Under the pieces are notes generated by a model. It saw only the letters and a program-made list of their open reading frames with translations. It ran no database searches and was not told the origin of the DNA. 64,000 bases of DNA from Symbiodinium sp. CCMP2592 (lineage: Eukaryota; Sar; Dinophyceae; Suessiales; Symbiodiniaceae), in NCBI GenBank assembly GCA_905221615.1, contig CAJNDT010004557.1, forward strand, positions 1,483,001-1,547,000. The letters are read 5' to 3'. This document shows positions 52,201 to 61,338 of the stretch, one piece after another (the first letter of the stretch is position 1; the number at the start of each line of letters is the position of its first letter). A program made the translations under genes and the position numbers.

Positions 52201-55200
52201 GTATCCACTCTTCATCTCCCCACATCTCTTGCATGTACATTACGTGGTTATAGTCAGACCTCACTTGAACACCAGGGTTCGAGGATGGCTCCCCGGAGTT
52301 ATCGTAAGGTGGGCCTAAACCCAACTGTGGCGAGGGTGAATCTGTTGGATCTGCACGTGGTGTCTCCTCAGGGACATCCCAGCGGCGTCCTGGGCGAGTG
52401 TCCTCCTTAGGGTCCGACAGCCTCCGAAGGGCATCTGGTTGTTTAATGCCTAGAGAGGGCAGCGGGGGTCCTGGACACCTGACTCCCAGCGTCCGGTTCT
52501 GAAAGATCCAAGGAATCTGCCTATTGGTCTTATCGAACACTCGGACCTCGCCTGTAGTTAGGCTAGAGTTCTGGGGATTATCAGGTCTCCTAGTCCCGGG
52601 TGGGTGGATCCCTTGCATTATTCTGGTGGCCAGCCACTCTGGGATACCGTGCTCAATCAGGTCTTCGACAAACAGAAATTGCAGGTCGTTTGGAACCTCA
52701 ATTCCCAACGCTCTCAGCTGGCGATACGCTTGATGGGCACCCCTGACCGTAAGGTAATCAGCTAGATCGATATTCTCGAGGGCCTCCTGCGGTCTATCAC
52801 CTGGGTTTCCAGAACTGAAGTCCCAACCGATTAACAATGAGTCGGCACTCGGCTGCAAATCAGCCGACAGAGAATCCTGCGCGGCGGACGAACAAGACCC
52901 ACCATCAGAGTCTGGCACTTGCTCGCGCAACCTAGTGGCCTCGATCTGTCTTTGCAGCTCATCAGACTCGATACTCGACTCCGACGTATCTTCGGAGCTC
53001 GTGGTCAATGCCTGAACCCTATACCCACGATCATCAACTCCAGGTACATGCTGTTGGGCACTGGTGGTTTCCGGCATGGGAAACTCATACGCCTCCAACA
53101 TCGCTACACTACTCTGCTGAAGCTTCCCAGTACCTAACGGGGTGTAACCGACTATCAACCAGTTCTGGTGCATTCGCACTGCATGGTGCCGGCGCGCATT
53201 GAAAGCCACAGGAACCTCAGTGAGGGCTCGAGTCTCCTGGGAACACCAGGTGGGATTCGGCAAAGCTCCGCCCTTTACTCGGGCAGATTCATCGGGCTCG
53301 ACCCATAATTGAACCTCTCCCGGAACGTGCATGACAAAGTTTAGTGTGCCCCATTCATTCCTCCAATCCCGGTGCACTTCCACATCCCCTGCACGCATCA
53401 ACATCAACGCTGACCATGTGGGTCTAACCCCTTCACAAGCACTGACACGGGAAGCCAGCACAGCGTTCAAAAGCCTGGTGGTCCAAGGCTTCCTCTTGGT
53501 CAAACCAGTGACTCCTCTCAGGCCACCATGACAGTACGCACCAAGGACGTATTTTCCCTCAGCGATACCTCTCCTGTCTCCTGTGCTCTCCTCCTCCTGG
53601 GCAAAGGCACTCAAAACCTTGTGGACTCCCTTCAGGCTCAAATCCTGGGAAATCAAAAGCTCATGGGCCACCTCCTCAGAAGTAGGAGAATCCAAACACT
53701 CAAGAAACCGGACAGAGGTCTTATCTCTCAACCTTTTCAGTGGCACCCCCGATTCATCTACCAAAGCGTCCACGGGCTCCCCGGCATCCTCCTCCTGAAG
53801 AAGTGGGGGTTGTAAGTCTGGGAGCTTGGTGGGGTCTATCACATGCGACCTGAAGCCCCGAGAAGCTACTAAATTGCCCGCTGCATTGATCAACACATGT
53901 CCATCCGTGATCGAACGGTGCGGAGCTGCATATTGTGCTTCAATCCAGCGCTCCATTAACTGCTTTGTGCCGTCTGCCGGCTGTTTCACACGGTGCAACA
54001 CTCGCTGCCCAAAGGCCGGTAGATCAGCCTCACCCAAGAGATGTTGATTGTGCTTGGCAACAGCCCAGCGGGCAGCTAGTGGCCACCATCCCACCGAAAG
54101 GCCAGCGCCATTCAGCAACGTACGGATGCGGGACTTGACCCAACCTACTGTCCTTTCTGCCAGGCCATTAGCTCTCTTATCTGTGGGTAGGGAATGCTGA
54201 ACTCTTACCCCGTGGTTGGCTAACCACTTACTAAGGGCTGCTGACCCAAATTCGGTGCCAGGATCATGATGGATGCTCTGCACTGGGAACCTTTGGTTGA
54301 TTCCCAAGATCATTCGTTGGAGGGCTTCTGCAACCTCAACACCGGATTTAGTGCGTAGCGGAATGAAGTATCTCAAGACTACCTGGTCCACCGGCTCATT
54401 CAACTCCTTGATTAAACGTGCCAGCTCAACCGGATCCTCCGGAAGATCACCAGAGTCCCATACAGACACCTCAGGGGCCTCTGCCGACTTGACCTCAGCA
54501 TCTGGCACTGGTTCCCGCTCCTCGGGAGTCTGCTGAATGGCATCCGGGTTCGAAGCAAAGAGTTCTGGGAACAGCTCATCGCTTGCGTTTGAAGGTTCGT
54601 ACTCGGCAAGTTCGTCCCCTTCTAGGGGTGCTTGAGGGACCTCACCTTTAAACAGATCCTCAACCCCACTTGGTCCACTCGTTGACTGGACAACCGACCT
54701 CGGAACACGGAAGGCACCAACTAGTCCGTAGCGAAGGATTGACTTGCCGGTGACACACCCCTCATCCCGTCCTGCCTCTGACACCGGAACCGGACCGAAG
54801 AGATCAACCGACAACGCAAATGACTTTGGGAAACGAACTCGCTTGTGAAATACGCCTAGCCCTGAACCCTCCACGCATTGCCGGCAATCCCTACGGTAAG
54901 GGAGATGGCCGTTACGCAAATGCTGCTTCCATCCCTCAAGCTCTGCACCTGTTATGCCTAGCTCCTTAGGGTTGAGCTTAGGGTCCTCACCATCGGCCGG
55001 CGCCCGAGAAGGTGCTTCAACCTCCTTGACACACAAGTCTTCACCCAAAACCTCCTCCTCATCATCACAATCAAGATCACTTTCTACCTCAAAGGCCCTG
55101 CGTAATGCCTGGCCCTCCCAATCCATCTCCAGAGGTTCAACCTCCACGGAAGGAGCATCAGTGGTGGGAGGCTCACAACAGGCAGACTGCCCGTTCAGGT

Positions 55201-58200
55201 GAGAAGATATCTCTCGGTCAAGAGTTTCACACGAGGGCCCTAGGTAGTTCCCAGACAGCACCTGAACCAAGGCCGTACGCAGGTGAGTCGTCCAGGCTCT
55301 TCCCCCGGGGGGAGCCAAAGGGTTGCCACGAGGTTCAAGGGAGGAGAGATAGCTTAGATCCAGATTGGTGATCAAGGCTGTTGGTCTCAAGTACTCATCT
55401 CCTAGCGCACCCTGAGAGAACTCAACTACCTTGGTTCCCGACCAGCTCAAGAATGATTCGGCGGCCTTGCCAAAACACGACGGGTGCTCTGCTATATACA
55501 CTATTCCCCTGCCTCTGGCGACTGAAGCTAACGACCACAGGATCATTCCCTGGGCCACCAACCTCCTTACCTCGTCGGTGCTGCCAGCCGGAGGGGTTGA
55601 GAACAGAGCTGCAATCCGGCCCTGCGAGGCAGCCCAGAGAAGGACCTTCCAAACTCCGTTCTGACTCCTTAGATCCCAGCCCTTTCCGCCAGGCTGGCGA
55701 AGATCCACGCTGAGGACAGGCATTCCCCTTTCATCTGCCCACTTACTCAAAGGATCACCCCTGTTAGGAGGCCCGCTACACAGGTGCACCACCCACTGCT
55801 TGGAGTCAAGGAGACGTCGTCTAGTGGCCCGTTTCAATGGTAGCCGCTTCAAGAGGGTCCTTGCGGTATCAGAACTTCCATTGGGAAATGACTCTGCAAG
55901 TTCAACCCTGGCCTCATCGGGCAGTGCCTCCAAGTAAGGCTGCGCGAGGAACGCCCTAAGCGCATCCACACGGGTGCCAGTGTCAACAAGCGAGCGCAAC
56001 GCGCCCGTAGGATCTGGGCACTGATCAAAGGCGCTCAGTTGACACTCCAAATTCTGCACTCGTTGCCTGAAATGATCTACCCGTTGGTCCTCAAGTTCGG
56101 CAATCAAGCGTAGGGCTTGGGATTCTTCCACATAGGGGCAGGTGTTCTTAGAGATCTGGGTCTTAAGCACCCCTAGCGTAGGGTGTACGACCCTTAACCC
56201 CCGTTTCTTAGACCAGCTCACCTGGCAGCCTAACGTCTCAACCAGGGCTCCTAGTGGAAGGATCGTCTGTGAAGACTTAGGAGTTGCAGGCTCTTGGCTT
56301 GGCGGGATTACCAAAGTTCCCCCTTCCGTTCTTAGCCACTCTTGCCTCTCATCACCGGCTAGGGTAACTGGTACAGGCTCAAGGTTCCTTAGCTTTTCAT
56401 GGAAGGAGATCACCGCATGCGTCGCCCCACTATCAAGCAAGGCAACACCTCCAGCCCCATCATCCTTAGCCTGAACCCTAGTTTCAAAGATCTCAACCGC
56501 TCTCTTCAAGGCATCCAACTGGGTCCTAAGTGCGCTCACAGAGATCCCAGCACTCATCCCGGGCTCCTTAAAGGGCTCGCCCAGACCGTCGGGACCCTTA
56601 ATCACTTTAACCTCTGGATCTCGCGACAGCCCTCGGAGAGTGTCCAACTGAGCACTCAGGGAAGCCAGCGTGACTGGCGTGCCCTGAACAGCCGCTGCAG
56701 TAGGCGCCTGGGGCTGAGCACCAGAAGGCTGTGCTGGGGTTGGGGTAACCGGAACGGTCAGAACCGGCTCTGCCCCGGCGGACTGCGATGTAGGCATTGA
56801 CTGCTGGAGTATCCAGGCTGCATCAGCTAGGAGGCTCTTGATCTGTTGCTGATTCGTGTCACCTCCCGGCGGGGGTGGAGGAGGAACACTAGGGGGGTTA
56901 GGGTTGGACTTAGGCCCACTAGGTCCCTTGGCTCCCTTACCCTTACCCTTAGCTTCATCCAACTTTGTGCCAGCCTTACACTCAGCAGACTTGTGGGTTT
57001 TAGACCCACACACCTTGCATCTTGCAGCCTTCTCAGACGCCGAGAATCCGTTCCAATCATGCTCGTAGGTGCAATCCGCTCCCTTCTTACAGCCATTATG
57101 TCCAACGTAAAACGTACACGGTGTCTTAGTGGCGGAGCCTGGTTCTTGAGAGCCTGCCTTGGCATTGCTCGGCGCCTTTGGGGGGCTCTTGGGTGGTTTC
57201 TTAGGCGGGGGTGGATTTGGATTAGGGGCCTCCACACCCTTCACCTTAGCCGGAGCCTGTGGTGGGGGGTCTCGCGTTCCCTTATCCTTATCACCCCTAT
57301 GTGCAATGGCCTCCAACTCCCCAAGGAGTTGAGCGTGCAGCTTTCGGACCTTCTCGTCGTCCGGATTCAGGTCGATTTGGAGTGACGCCCTCGCGAGATT
57401 CACACGGAACGCCACTTCGGGGTTCTGTTGCAGGACCGTTTTGGTCAGCTTGCTCAAGGCTCTAACCTGAAGGGAGCTGTCCGGGAGCTTACCACCGAGT
57501 TCAGAGATTCGCGAGCTCCACCTCTGCCAGCGCCGCAGCCCTTCGATCGTTTCTTGGATTGAGGAGCACGGGGCAGGGTCAGTGATATTTTTAAGGCCTA
57601 GTTCGCGCTCGGTGATACTACCGGGGCCGTAGATTATGAATAATCGGCAGACTAGTGGAAGTAGCCCGGACACCCGGGAAGCACTCAACTCGTCCTTTAT
57701 CGCCTGGGGCGACGCCGCTATTATCATAGTCTCGATCCTACGAGCCACACGGGTCCACTTGGGTTGTGCTAACTCATCTGAAGCCTTGGGTTTTGCCGTG
57801 AGGCGAGCTAACGGATCTAGCTTCAAGTAGTTAGCATACCACTCCTTGGCCTCTGCTATGGTCGTGGTCCACAAAGACTCCGAAGTATCCGAAATGTCGG
57901 CTAACGCGGGTTTCGAGGCGTGCAACCAATCCGCAAAACTCAAGCAAGACTCTGGCCCATGTGGAGGCAGCTCAGGGAGGCTAACCACTCCTGGTTTTAT
58001 AACCTCGGGTTTCTGGGTGTTCTTAGGGCTTGCCATTTCCTGAACAACACTCTGCAACTGCGCCATCCCGCTCAAAACAACGGTCATAGGATCCAAACCC
58101 TGTGCTCCTGGCCCTCCCTGCGAGGGAGCTGCCTCCGGTGCTTGAGCGATCGGAGGAGCCTCCGGTCCTGCCGTGGCCACACATGCACGATCCAGGGCAC

Positions 58201-59380
58201 TTCCTGGTCCAGCGGCTGGGAAAGGCTCAGGATTAGGGCTTCTTAGGGAACCAAGAAGGGGCTCATGTGGCGGTTGTGGAGGGACTTCATACCTAGGCTG
58301 GGCCCTGGGCTGATCCTCTACAAGACCTCTACACGGTCCCGATCCTAGGTATCCTAACTCCCGTTGGGTAGGGCCTAAACCGAAGTTAGGGTTACTAGGC
58401 GCGGTAGGGTATGTTGCAGGTTGATGAGCTGTTCCACCTGGCAGTTCTTGACCTAACAGGGCTCTCGGGGCCGACGGAGGTGGAGGAACACCAGAGGCAA
58501 TAGGGAGAGGAGGCGGTAACGGCTGAGGAGCCTGAGGCGTGCCCGAATCCAGGGCTCGCTCAGGTCTGGGATGGCCCATTAGAGATCCCAATCCTCTTCC
58601 TAACCAACCAAATCCAGGAAACCCCGTAGACTGCCGAAAAGGATGCATCCCTGGCTGGGGCTCAAACTCAGCCCTCATTCTCAAACTCTGGTTCTCCATG
58701 GACAACGCCTCCACTTGGGCGCGGAGCCTTCGGCTCTCCTCGTCCCTTAAAGCCATAATTTCCGTTAGTTGTCTTCTAACCTCGGCTTGTAGCTCACTAG
58801 ACGACGTAGATGGAGGTCTGGGGCCCTCTCGCTCATAGAAACCCCTCTGATCCACTGGTTCCGCTGACATGCGTGGTCCGGCAAATTCCAGCGAGGCCGC
58901 TGGATAGAGCAGCGGAGCAGCTTCCTGCATCTGCTGCATTCTCACCAGAGTAGGCACGTCGAACAAAGGATCAGATGGCGTAGGTTCCGGCGGCGGAGGC
59001 GGTAATCCCCGCTCAGCCGAGGATCTCACCGAAGCGTACTCCACACTGTCATGTTGGGCAGGCGTTCCTGGACCAGAGCGTCCTCCTGTAGACCTCGCCA
59101 CAAGATTCTCCATGGTCGCCGGCAAGGTTTGCACCGCCCTTAGGACACCCGTCAAAACTCCGGGTTGAGCAGATGGTCTTGGCCCATCCTGACTTGGCGC
59201 AGCAGGACTACGAGGTCCCGGCAAGGCAGCTGAAAGGCCGGATGCCGGAGCTCGCAAATCCGCCACAGGATTCCGCTGGGAATCCGCCCCAGACAGACCA
59301 CCAAAAGCTGAAGCCACTTGAGTTCGACCCGTGCCGGGAGCTGCATCGCCCACCGCACTGGGAGCCTCACGACCAGTCAT
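49202..59380 (-). CDS. Copia-type Gag-Pol polyprotein, divergent relative of element 1
   Basis: 3,392 aa. Order by residue: P-rich leader; coiled coil 195-238; Gag-like domain 460-696; CCCH finger C755-x8-C-x5-C-x3-H774; CCHC knuckle 788-801; protease D983 in LLDSGATH; methyltransferase-like region about 1196-1345 with VHLCSGPP at the motif-I position and TPPAGS (PP at 1263-1264) where PPC is expected; integrase finger (HLRNGH, CRQC); integrase D1526, D1706, E1742 (DD35E); dioxygenase-like region about 1930-2085 with GAYCHGG, H2003-R-D2005 and H2066, but Asn2073 where element 1 has the 2OG-type Arg; reverse transcriptase D2648 and YVDD (D2752, D2753); RNase H from D2927; signal-like segment 3121-3134 and transmembrane segment 3152-3169; C-terminal Cys/His set C3344, H3347, C3365, C3380, C3383. 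The start ATG overlaps the stop of an upstream leader frame (ATGA). Confidence 0.93.
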   Translation of the reverse strand: MTGREAPSAVGDAAPGTGRTQVASAFGGLSGADSQRNPVADLRAPASGLSAALPGPRSPAAPSQDGPRPSAQPGVLTGVLRAVQTLPATMENLVARSTGGRSGPGTPAQHDSVEYASVRSSAERGLPPPPPEPTPSDPLFDVPTLVRMQQMQEAAPLLYPAASLEFAGPRMSAEPVDQRGFYEREGPRPPSTSSSELQAEVRRQLTEIMALRDEESRRLRAQVEALSMENQSLRMRAEFEPQPGMHPFRQSTGFPGFGWLGRGLGSLMGHPRPERALDSGTPQAPQPLPPPLPIASGVPPPPSAPRALLGQELPGGTAHQPATYPTAPSNPNFGLGPTQRELGYLGSGPCRGLVEDQPRAQPRYEVPPQPPHEPLLGSLRSPNPEPFPAAGPGSALDRACVATAGPEAPPIAQAPEAAPSQGGPGAQGLDPMTVVLSGMAQLQSVVQEMASPKNTQKPEVIKPGVVSLPELPPHGPESCLSFADWLHASKPALADISDTSESLWTTTIAEAKEWYANYLKLDPLARLTAKPKASDELAQPKWTRVARRIETMIIAASPQAIKDELSASRVSGLLPLVCRLFIIYGPGSITERELGLKNITDPAPCSSIQETIEGLRRWQRWSSRISELGGKLPDSSLQVRALSKLTKTVLQQNPEVAFRVNLARASLQIDLNPDDEKVRKLHAQLLGELEAIAHRGDKDKGTRDPPPQAPAKVKGVEAPNPNPPPPKKPPKSPPKAPSNAKAGSQEPGSATKTPCTFYVGHNGCKKGADCTYEHDWNGFSASEKAARCKVCGSKTHKSAECKAGTKLDEAKGKGKGAKGPSGPKSNPNPPSVPPPPPPGGDTNQQQIKSLLADAAWILQQSMPTSQSAGAEPVLTVPVTPTPAQPSGAQPQAPTAAAVQGTPVTLASLSAQLDTLRGLSRDPEVKVIKGPDGLGEPFKEPGMSAGISVSALRTQLDALKRAVEIFETRVQAKDDGAGGVALLDSGATHAVISFHEKLRNLEPVPVTLAGDERQEWLRTEGGTLVIPPSQEPATPKSSQTILPLGALVETLGCQVSWSKKRGLRVVHPTLGVLKTQISKNTCPYVEESQALRLIAELEDQRVDHFRQRVQNLECQLSAFDQCPDPTGALRSLVDTGTRVDALRAFLAQPYLEALPDEARVELAESFPNGSSDTARTLLKRLPLKRATRRRLLDSKQWVVHLCSGPPNRGDPLSKWADERGMPVLSVDLRQPGGKGWDLRSQNGVWKVLLWAASQGRIAALFSTPPAGSTDEVRRLVAQGMILWSLASVARGRGIVYIAEHPSCFGKAAESFLSWSGTKVVEFSQGALGDEYLRPTALITNLDLSYLSSLEPRGNPLAPPGGRAWTTHLRTALVQVLSGNYLGPSCETLDREISSHLNGQSACCEPPTTDAPSVEVEPLEMDWEGQALRRAFEVESDLDCDDEEEVLGEDLCVKEVEAPSRAPADGEDPKLNPKELGITGAELEGWKQHLRNGHLPYRRDCRQCVEGSGLGVFHKRVRFPKSFALSVDLFGPVPVSEAGRDEGCVTGKSILRYGLVGAFRVPRSVVQSTSGPSGVEDLFKGEVPQAPLEGDELAEYEPSNASDELFPELFASNPDAIQQTPEEREPVPDAEVKSAEAPEVSVWDSGDLPEDPVELARLIKELNEPVDQVVLRYFIPLRTKSGVEVAEALQRMILGINQRFPVQSIHHDPGTEFGSAALSKWLANHGVRVQHSLPTDKRANGLAERTVGWVKSRIRTLLNGAGLSVGWWPLAARWAVAKHNQHLLGEADLPAFGQRVLHRVKQPADGTKQLMERWIEAQYAAPHRSITDGHVLINAAGNLVASRGFRSHVIDPTKLPDLQPPLLQEEDAGEPVDALVDESGVPLKRLRDKTSVRFLECLDSPTSEEVAHELLISQDLSLKGVHKVLSAFAQEEESTGDRRGIAEGKYVLGAYCHGGLRGVTGLTKRKPWTTRLLNAVLASRVSACEGVRPTWSALMLMRAGDVEVHRDWRNEWGTLNFVMHVPGEVQLWVEPDESARVKGGALPNPTWCSQETRALTEVPVAFNARRHHAVRMHQNWLIVGYTPLGTGKLQQSSVAMLEAYEFPMPETTSAQQHVPGVDDRGYRVQALTTSSEDTSESSIESDELQRQIEATRLREQVPDSDGGSCSSAAQDSLSADLQPSADSLLIGWDFSSGNPGDRPQEALENIDLADYLTVRGAHQAYRQLRALGIEVPNDLQFLFVEDLIEHGIPEWLATRIMQGIHPPGTRRPDNPQNSSLTTGEVRVFDKTNRQIPWIFQNRTLGVRCPGPPLPSLGIKQPDALRRLSDPKEDTRPGRRWDVPEETPRADPTDSPSPQLGLGPPYDNSGEPSSNPGVQVRSDYNHVMYMQEMWGDEEWIPSVGAASSSQPSRPVPSGAQLPSPDLGDNVVPEETSADPTDSSSPQSSEEYRCMVVRPCLSPSEARSGPESPSESLKARHQGAQGTRSVIGVPTEDPLGNIGAGHPAALPDPMINRVDESGFTPNVEDLLSKLQGPLEVTHNVAPAEVRQNLAAWRPAAQAELSTFETMGVIRKFYGSEARAILRSSDYEVIPGKPVCTVKPGAPYKRKFRIVSCGNYAKTTAESQLYAGGAGAESLRALLAHSARRGRRAYGLDVKSAFLLASIPEGVTKRYAMRAPRLLVELELAREDEVWIIDRALYGFRESPRWWSLFRDSFLAKAEWNTPLGKVTLEQFSSESNVWRMRHESGLCIGHLLVYVDDMLLLTEPEVAQSFIDWIRESWECTGLKEATATDPLRFLGVDIYAELNDTGDLIGYSLAQESHIAELLRSHDVRSNSRATAPVPKEWVRELPQEEEFSEKELRAAQRITGELLWVAQRSRVDISYCVGMMASWVARFPKQVLKIGLRTLEYLATTKSHRLMLIPGKADGLRIYTDASFAPHGSHSISGIALLYDECCIVWKSKRQSIVTLSTAESELVSGCEGVVLAQSLEALISELEEGPCGKHLMIDNTAAVTLAGGEGSQRTRHLRVRSSFIRDMIERREIEVSHCPGDVQLADCLTKALMKTRLDDLCKLLGLGPPNPNSTPSQVSRVETDALPSQGPFEPFSEASGQSSSRSAVQRSFVGNHRMGLWLLGMLLLVQADVNEAAPSDELEAEPLGLELSLLVVLLVMSILFLWESGRYCVRSCCRQREPVAVRMVHADPDVGEQEPSTRRERRQEQVRRVIARELEEEGLRQRGIGSREVESRQPPHAEASYVRVEVETRPQLPALDLPPPPPPLPSSSSVSIPTDTTYGFHGLSGFPAVEPPPAPFPAFLETRSSVPNSGLEKEVKTAKDASTQTTFDQGFTFSELCELHVMTTASRSPGALHLFRSCQVLRNTTSVQDRMICRYCLQALRDGRD

Positions 59381-59589
59381 ATAGTAGTTCCGGCCGTCGC
59401 GGCCACAACTTCATCATCAATATCCTGTGAGCCCCTCAAGGGGTTCTGAGTCCCATTCATCAAGGGTCTCCCACACTCGTTGTCATTCTGCGTAGCGGTA
59501 GCGCTAGCAGTAGCACTTGGGCGTATCATAACCTGTTGACGTACTGGTTCATCATGAAGGTTGGGGTTGTTCGCACTATCAGCTGCCAT
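59377..59589 (-). CDS. Short leader frame upstream of and overlapping the polyprotein
   Basis: A 70-codon frame from an ATG in the LTR (59589), or 50 codons from the ATG in the primer binding site (59529), ends at TGA 59379-59377. That TGA overlaps the polyprotein ATG (59380) as ATGA. The protein (IRPSATASATATQNDNECGR...) is low-complexity with no known domain. The overlap suggests reinitiation, or a frameshift that would fuse leader and polyprotein. Element 1 lacks this leader and uses the primer-site ATG directly. Confidence 0.5.
   Translation of the reverse strand: MAADSANNPNLHDEPVRQQVMIRPSATASATATQNDNECGRPLMNGTQNPLRGSQDIDDEVVAATAGTTI
59519..59533 (-). other. Primer binding site of element 2
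   Basis: The minus strand reads GGTTATGATACGCCC directly inside the 5' LTR. GGTTATGA is shared with element 1 and complements the TCATAACC anticodon loop of initiator tRNA-Met. Confidence 0.65.
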
Positions 59590-59842
59590 AGTCGAGGATC
59601 TTCTCAAGGCGTTCCAGAAAACTAGTTCAGAGAACTGGCGCAACCGACCATGGGCTCACGACTGATTCACTTTTACGCGCAACAACACATGTCGAAGCTG
59701 TCTGTCCTCAGGACTAGAGCTTATGCCTGTTCACTAGGCTAGCTTGACTCGTGTCTGCTGGCTTCTGCCGATCATGGCTGAGCTCAGCTCTGCCTGGGCC
59801 GTCAAGGCTGTGCGGACGTGCTGGCCTGCAGTGGCTTCAACA
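59534..59842 (-). repeat. 5' LTR of element 2
   Basis: Matches 48852-49160 except one base. Confidence 0.95.
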
Positions 59843-59847
59843 ATCCC
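59843..59847. repeat. Target-site duplication ATCCC (right copy)
   Basis: Matches 48847-48851. Confidence 0.92.
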
Positions 59848-59920
59848 TCATAGTAAGCCTTATAGGACCCCTTGTTTATAGGCCCCTCTAGTAAGCCTGG
59901 GTTTCTTCTGCTCTTTCCAG

Positions 59921-60004
59921 GAGATCTCTGTTCCCAGCCGCACGCCGAGCGAGCTGCTCAGCGAAGTGTCGCTGCGGCCCGAAGATGCCCCTAGGCTGTT
60001 TGAG
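59921..60004 (+). CDS. Exon candidate
   Basis: A textbook acceptor (GGGTTTCTTCTGCTCTTTCCAG|G) opens an 84-base exon in phase 0: EISVPSRTPSELLSEVSLRP then EDAPRLFE, ending at GAG|GTTTGG. Codon use is GC-rich and clearly protein-like against the AT-rich repeat background. Family not recognised. It may be a later exon of the plus-strand gene structure seen across the window. Confidence 0.5.
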
Positions 60005-60630
60005 GTTTGGGGTTGGGGGGTTTACTGGGATTGAGGGTTTTAGGGTTTAAGGTCCAGGTTTGAGAAAAAGGGCTCTACAAGAGCCCCCCAAGAGCCCTTA
60101 AAGAAGCCTTAATTAAGGCCTCAGTAATGGGTATTTGGAGTATGCTAGAGGGTAGTTGGGTGGGGTCTAGGAGAGCTTAAGGTTTGCTTATGAATACGTC
60201 AATGAAGGTTCGGGGTTTAGGTGACAACTTTAGGGTTGGGGGGTCAGGGCTCAGGGTTTCGGGTTTATTGAACTGCATTGTTTGGGGTCGCAGGGTTTAG
60301 GGGTTTGTGTTAGGGTGGGTACAGGTTCAAGGGGCTTGGGTTTTGTGCTTTTGGTTTAGAGTCTAGAGTTTACTGTTTACAGTTTCGTTTCTGTCACCCC
60401 CTCGGTTGCATCCCTCGTGAAATGCGAAGGCTCTGCTGTTGAGAAGTGCTTGCTGGCACACGACCCAAGCCCATGCTAAAAAAATGGTTACGGTTTGGAG
60501 TCCATTGTTCGCGGTTTTGCACGAATGATGAGCTTTCTAGGGGCTTGCAGGGTTTTGTCAAGTTTGAGGGGTTTAATAGTTGGTAGAGTTTATGGGGTGT
60601 ACCAGGCTTCGGGGTTTAGCGGCGACCCTA
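60005..60630. other. No gene; telomere-like words
   Basis: Scattered TTTAGGG-like words. No open frame of note. Confidence 0.35.
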
Positions 60631-60719
60631 TAGGGCCTCAATAATGGGGGGTTCTTTATTCTAGCTATAGTATAACATACGCACCCCCCCCAACCCCATT
60701 CTAATTATTAAGACCCCTA
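60631..60719. repeat. Family C hairpin element, copy 4
   Basis: TAGGGCCTCAATAATGGGG pairs with CCCCATTCTAATTATTAAG...CCCTA with mismatches. The internal CTATAGTATAA is shared by the family, as is the tail to 60760. Confidence 0.65.
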
Positions 60720-61021
60720 CATTGTAGTACCTTTGTAGATCCCTTATACTAACCCTTATTGGCCCCTTAAAGAAACCCTATGAAACCCTATTCTAAAAAT
60801 TACTAGTACCCAGAGTAGGCGCTTATTCCCTTTTTTAGGGTTTAGGTTCCCTTATAACTTATACCACCCTTTAAACCAAAAAGGGCACCCTTTTCATTCC
60901 CAGGCTACTCCGAGGTCTAGGTAAGACCCCTACGTTGCAAAGGTCAGCATTCTGGCAGTCGATGCTGAGGGCTTCGACGATGCCATCGTTCCCCGAAAGG
61001 GAAGGGGAAAATGGGCGGGTT

Positions 61022-61027
61022 CAAAAA

Positions 61028-61076
<49 letters not shown>

Positions 61077-61338
61077 CACATGAAATCAATGTCAAAATGT
61101 ATATATATATATATAGATATATATATATATATCCTTGTAAGACCCTCAACCGGAGGTTGAATTACTATTTCAGAGGCCCTTGAAACAGTGCCGCGATGTA
61201 AGGCTAACACACTGGAGACTCGTGGACCATTGACGTCCCAATTCTCCACACAAGCTTGTAATGGAGCCCTGGGCCCGGATTCAGTGTTTAGGCCCAAAAA
61301 GTGAACCCTAAATTGATATATATATATATATATATATG
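61022..61338. repeat. Poly(A) and (AT)n microsatellites
   Basis: A run of A and an AT tract at 61022-61072, an AT tract at 61098-61133, and another at 61315-61338. Confidence 0.95.

Larger units (their letters stand above)
48852..59842 (-). mobile_element. Complete Ty1/copia-type LTR retrotransposon, element 2
   Basis: 10,991 bp, with 309-bp LTRs (TG...CA), an ATCCC target duplication, a primer binding site, a purine tract and an unbroken 3,392-codon frame. It shares overall architecture with element 1 but is clearly divergent in sequence, so it is a different family of the same lineage. LTRs differ at one base (49098 T, 59780 G), suggesting a slightly older insertion than element 1. It lies on the minus strand, like element 1. 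Confidence 0.95.

Noticed and set aside
49202..59380. Numerous plus-strand open frames across element 2
   Set aside because: Same reason: antisense shadows of a real coding frame.
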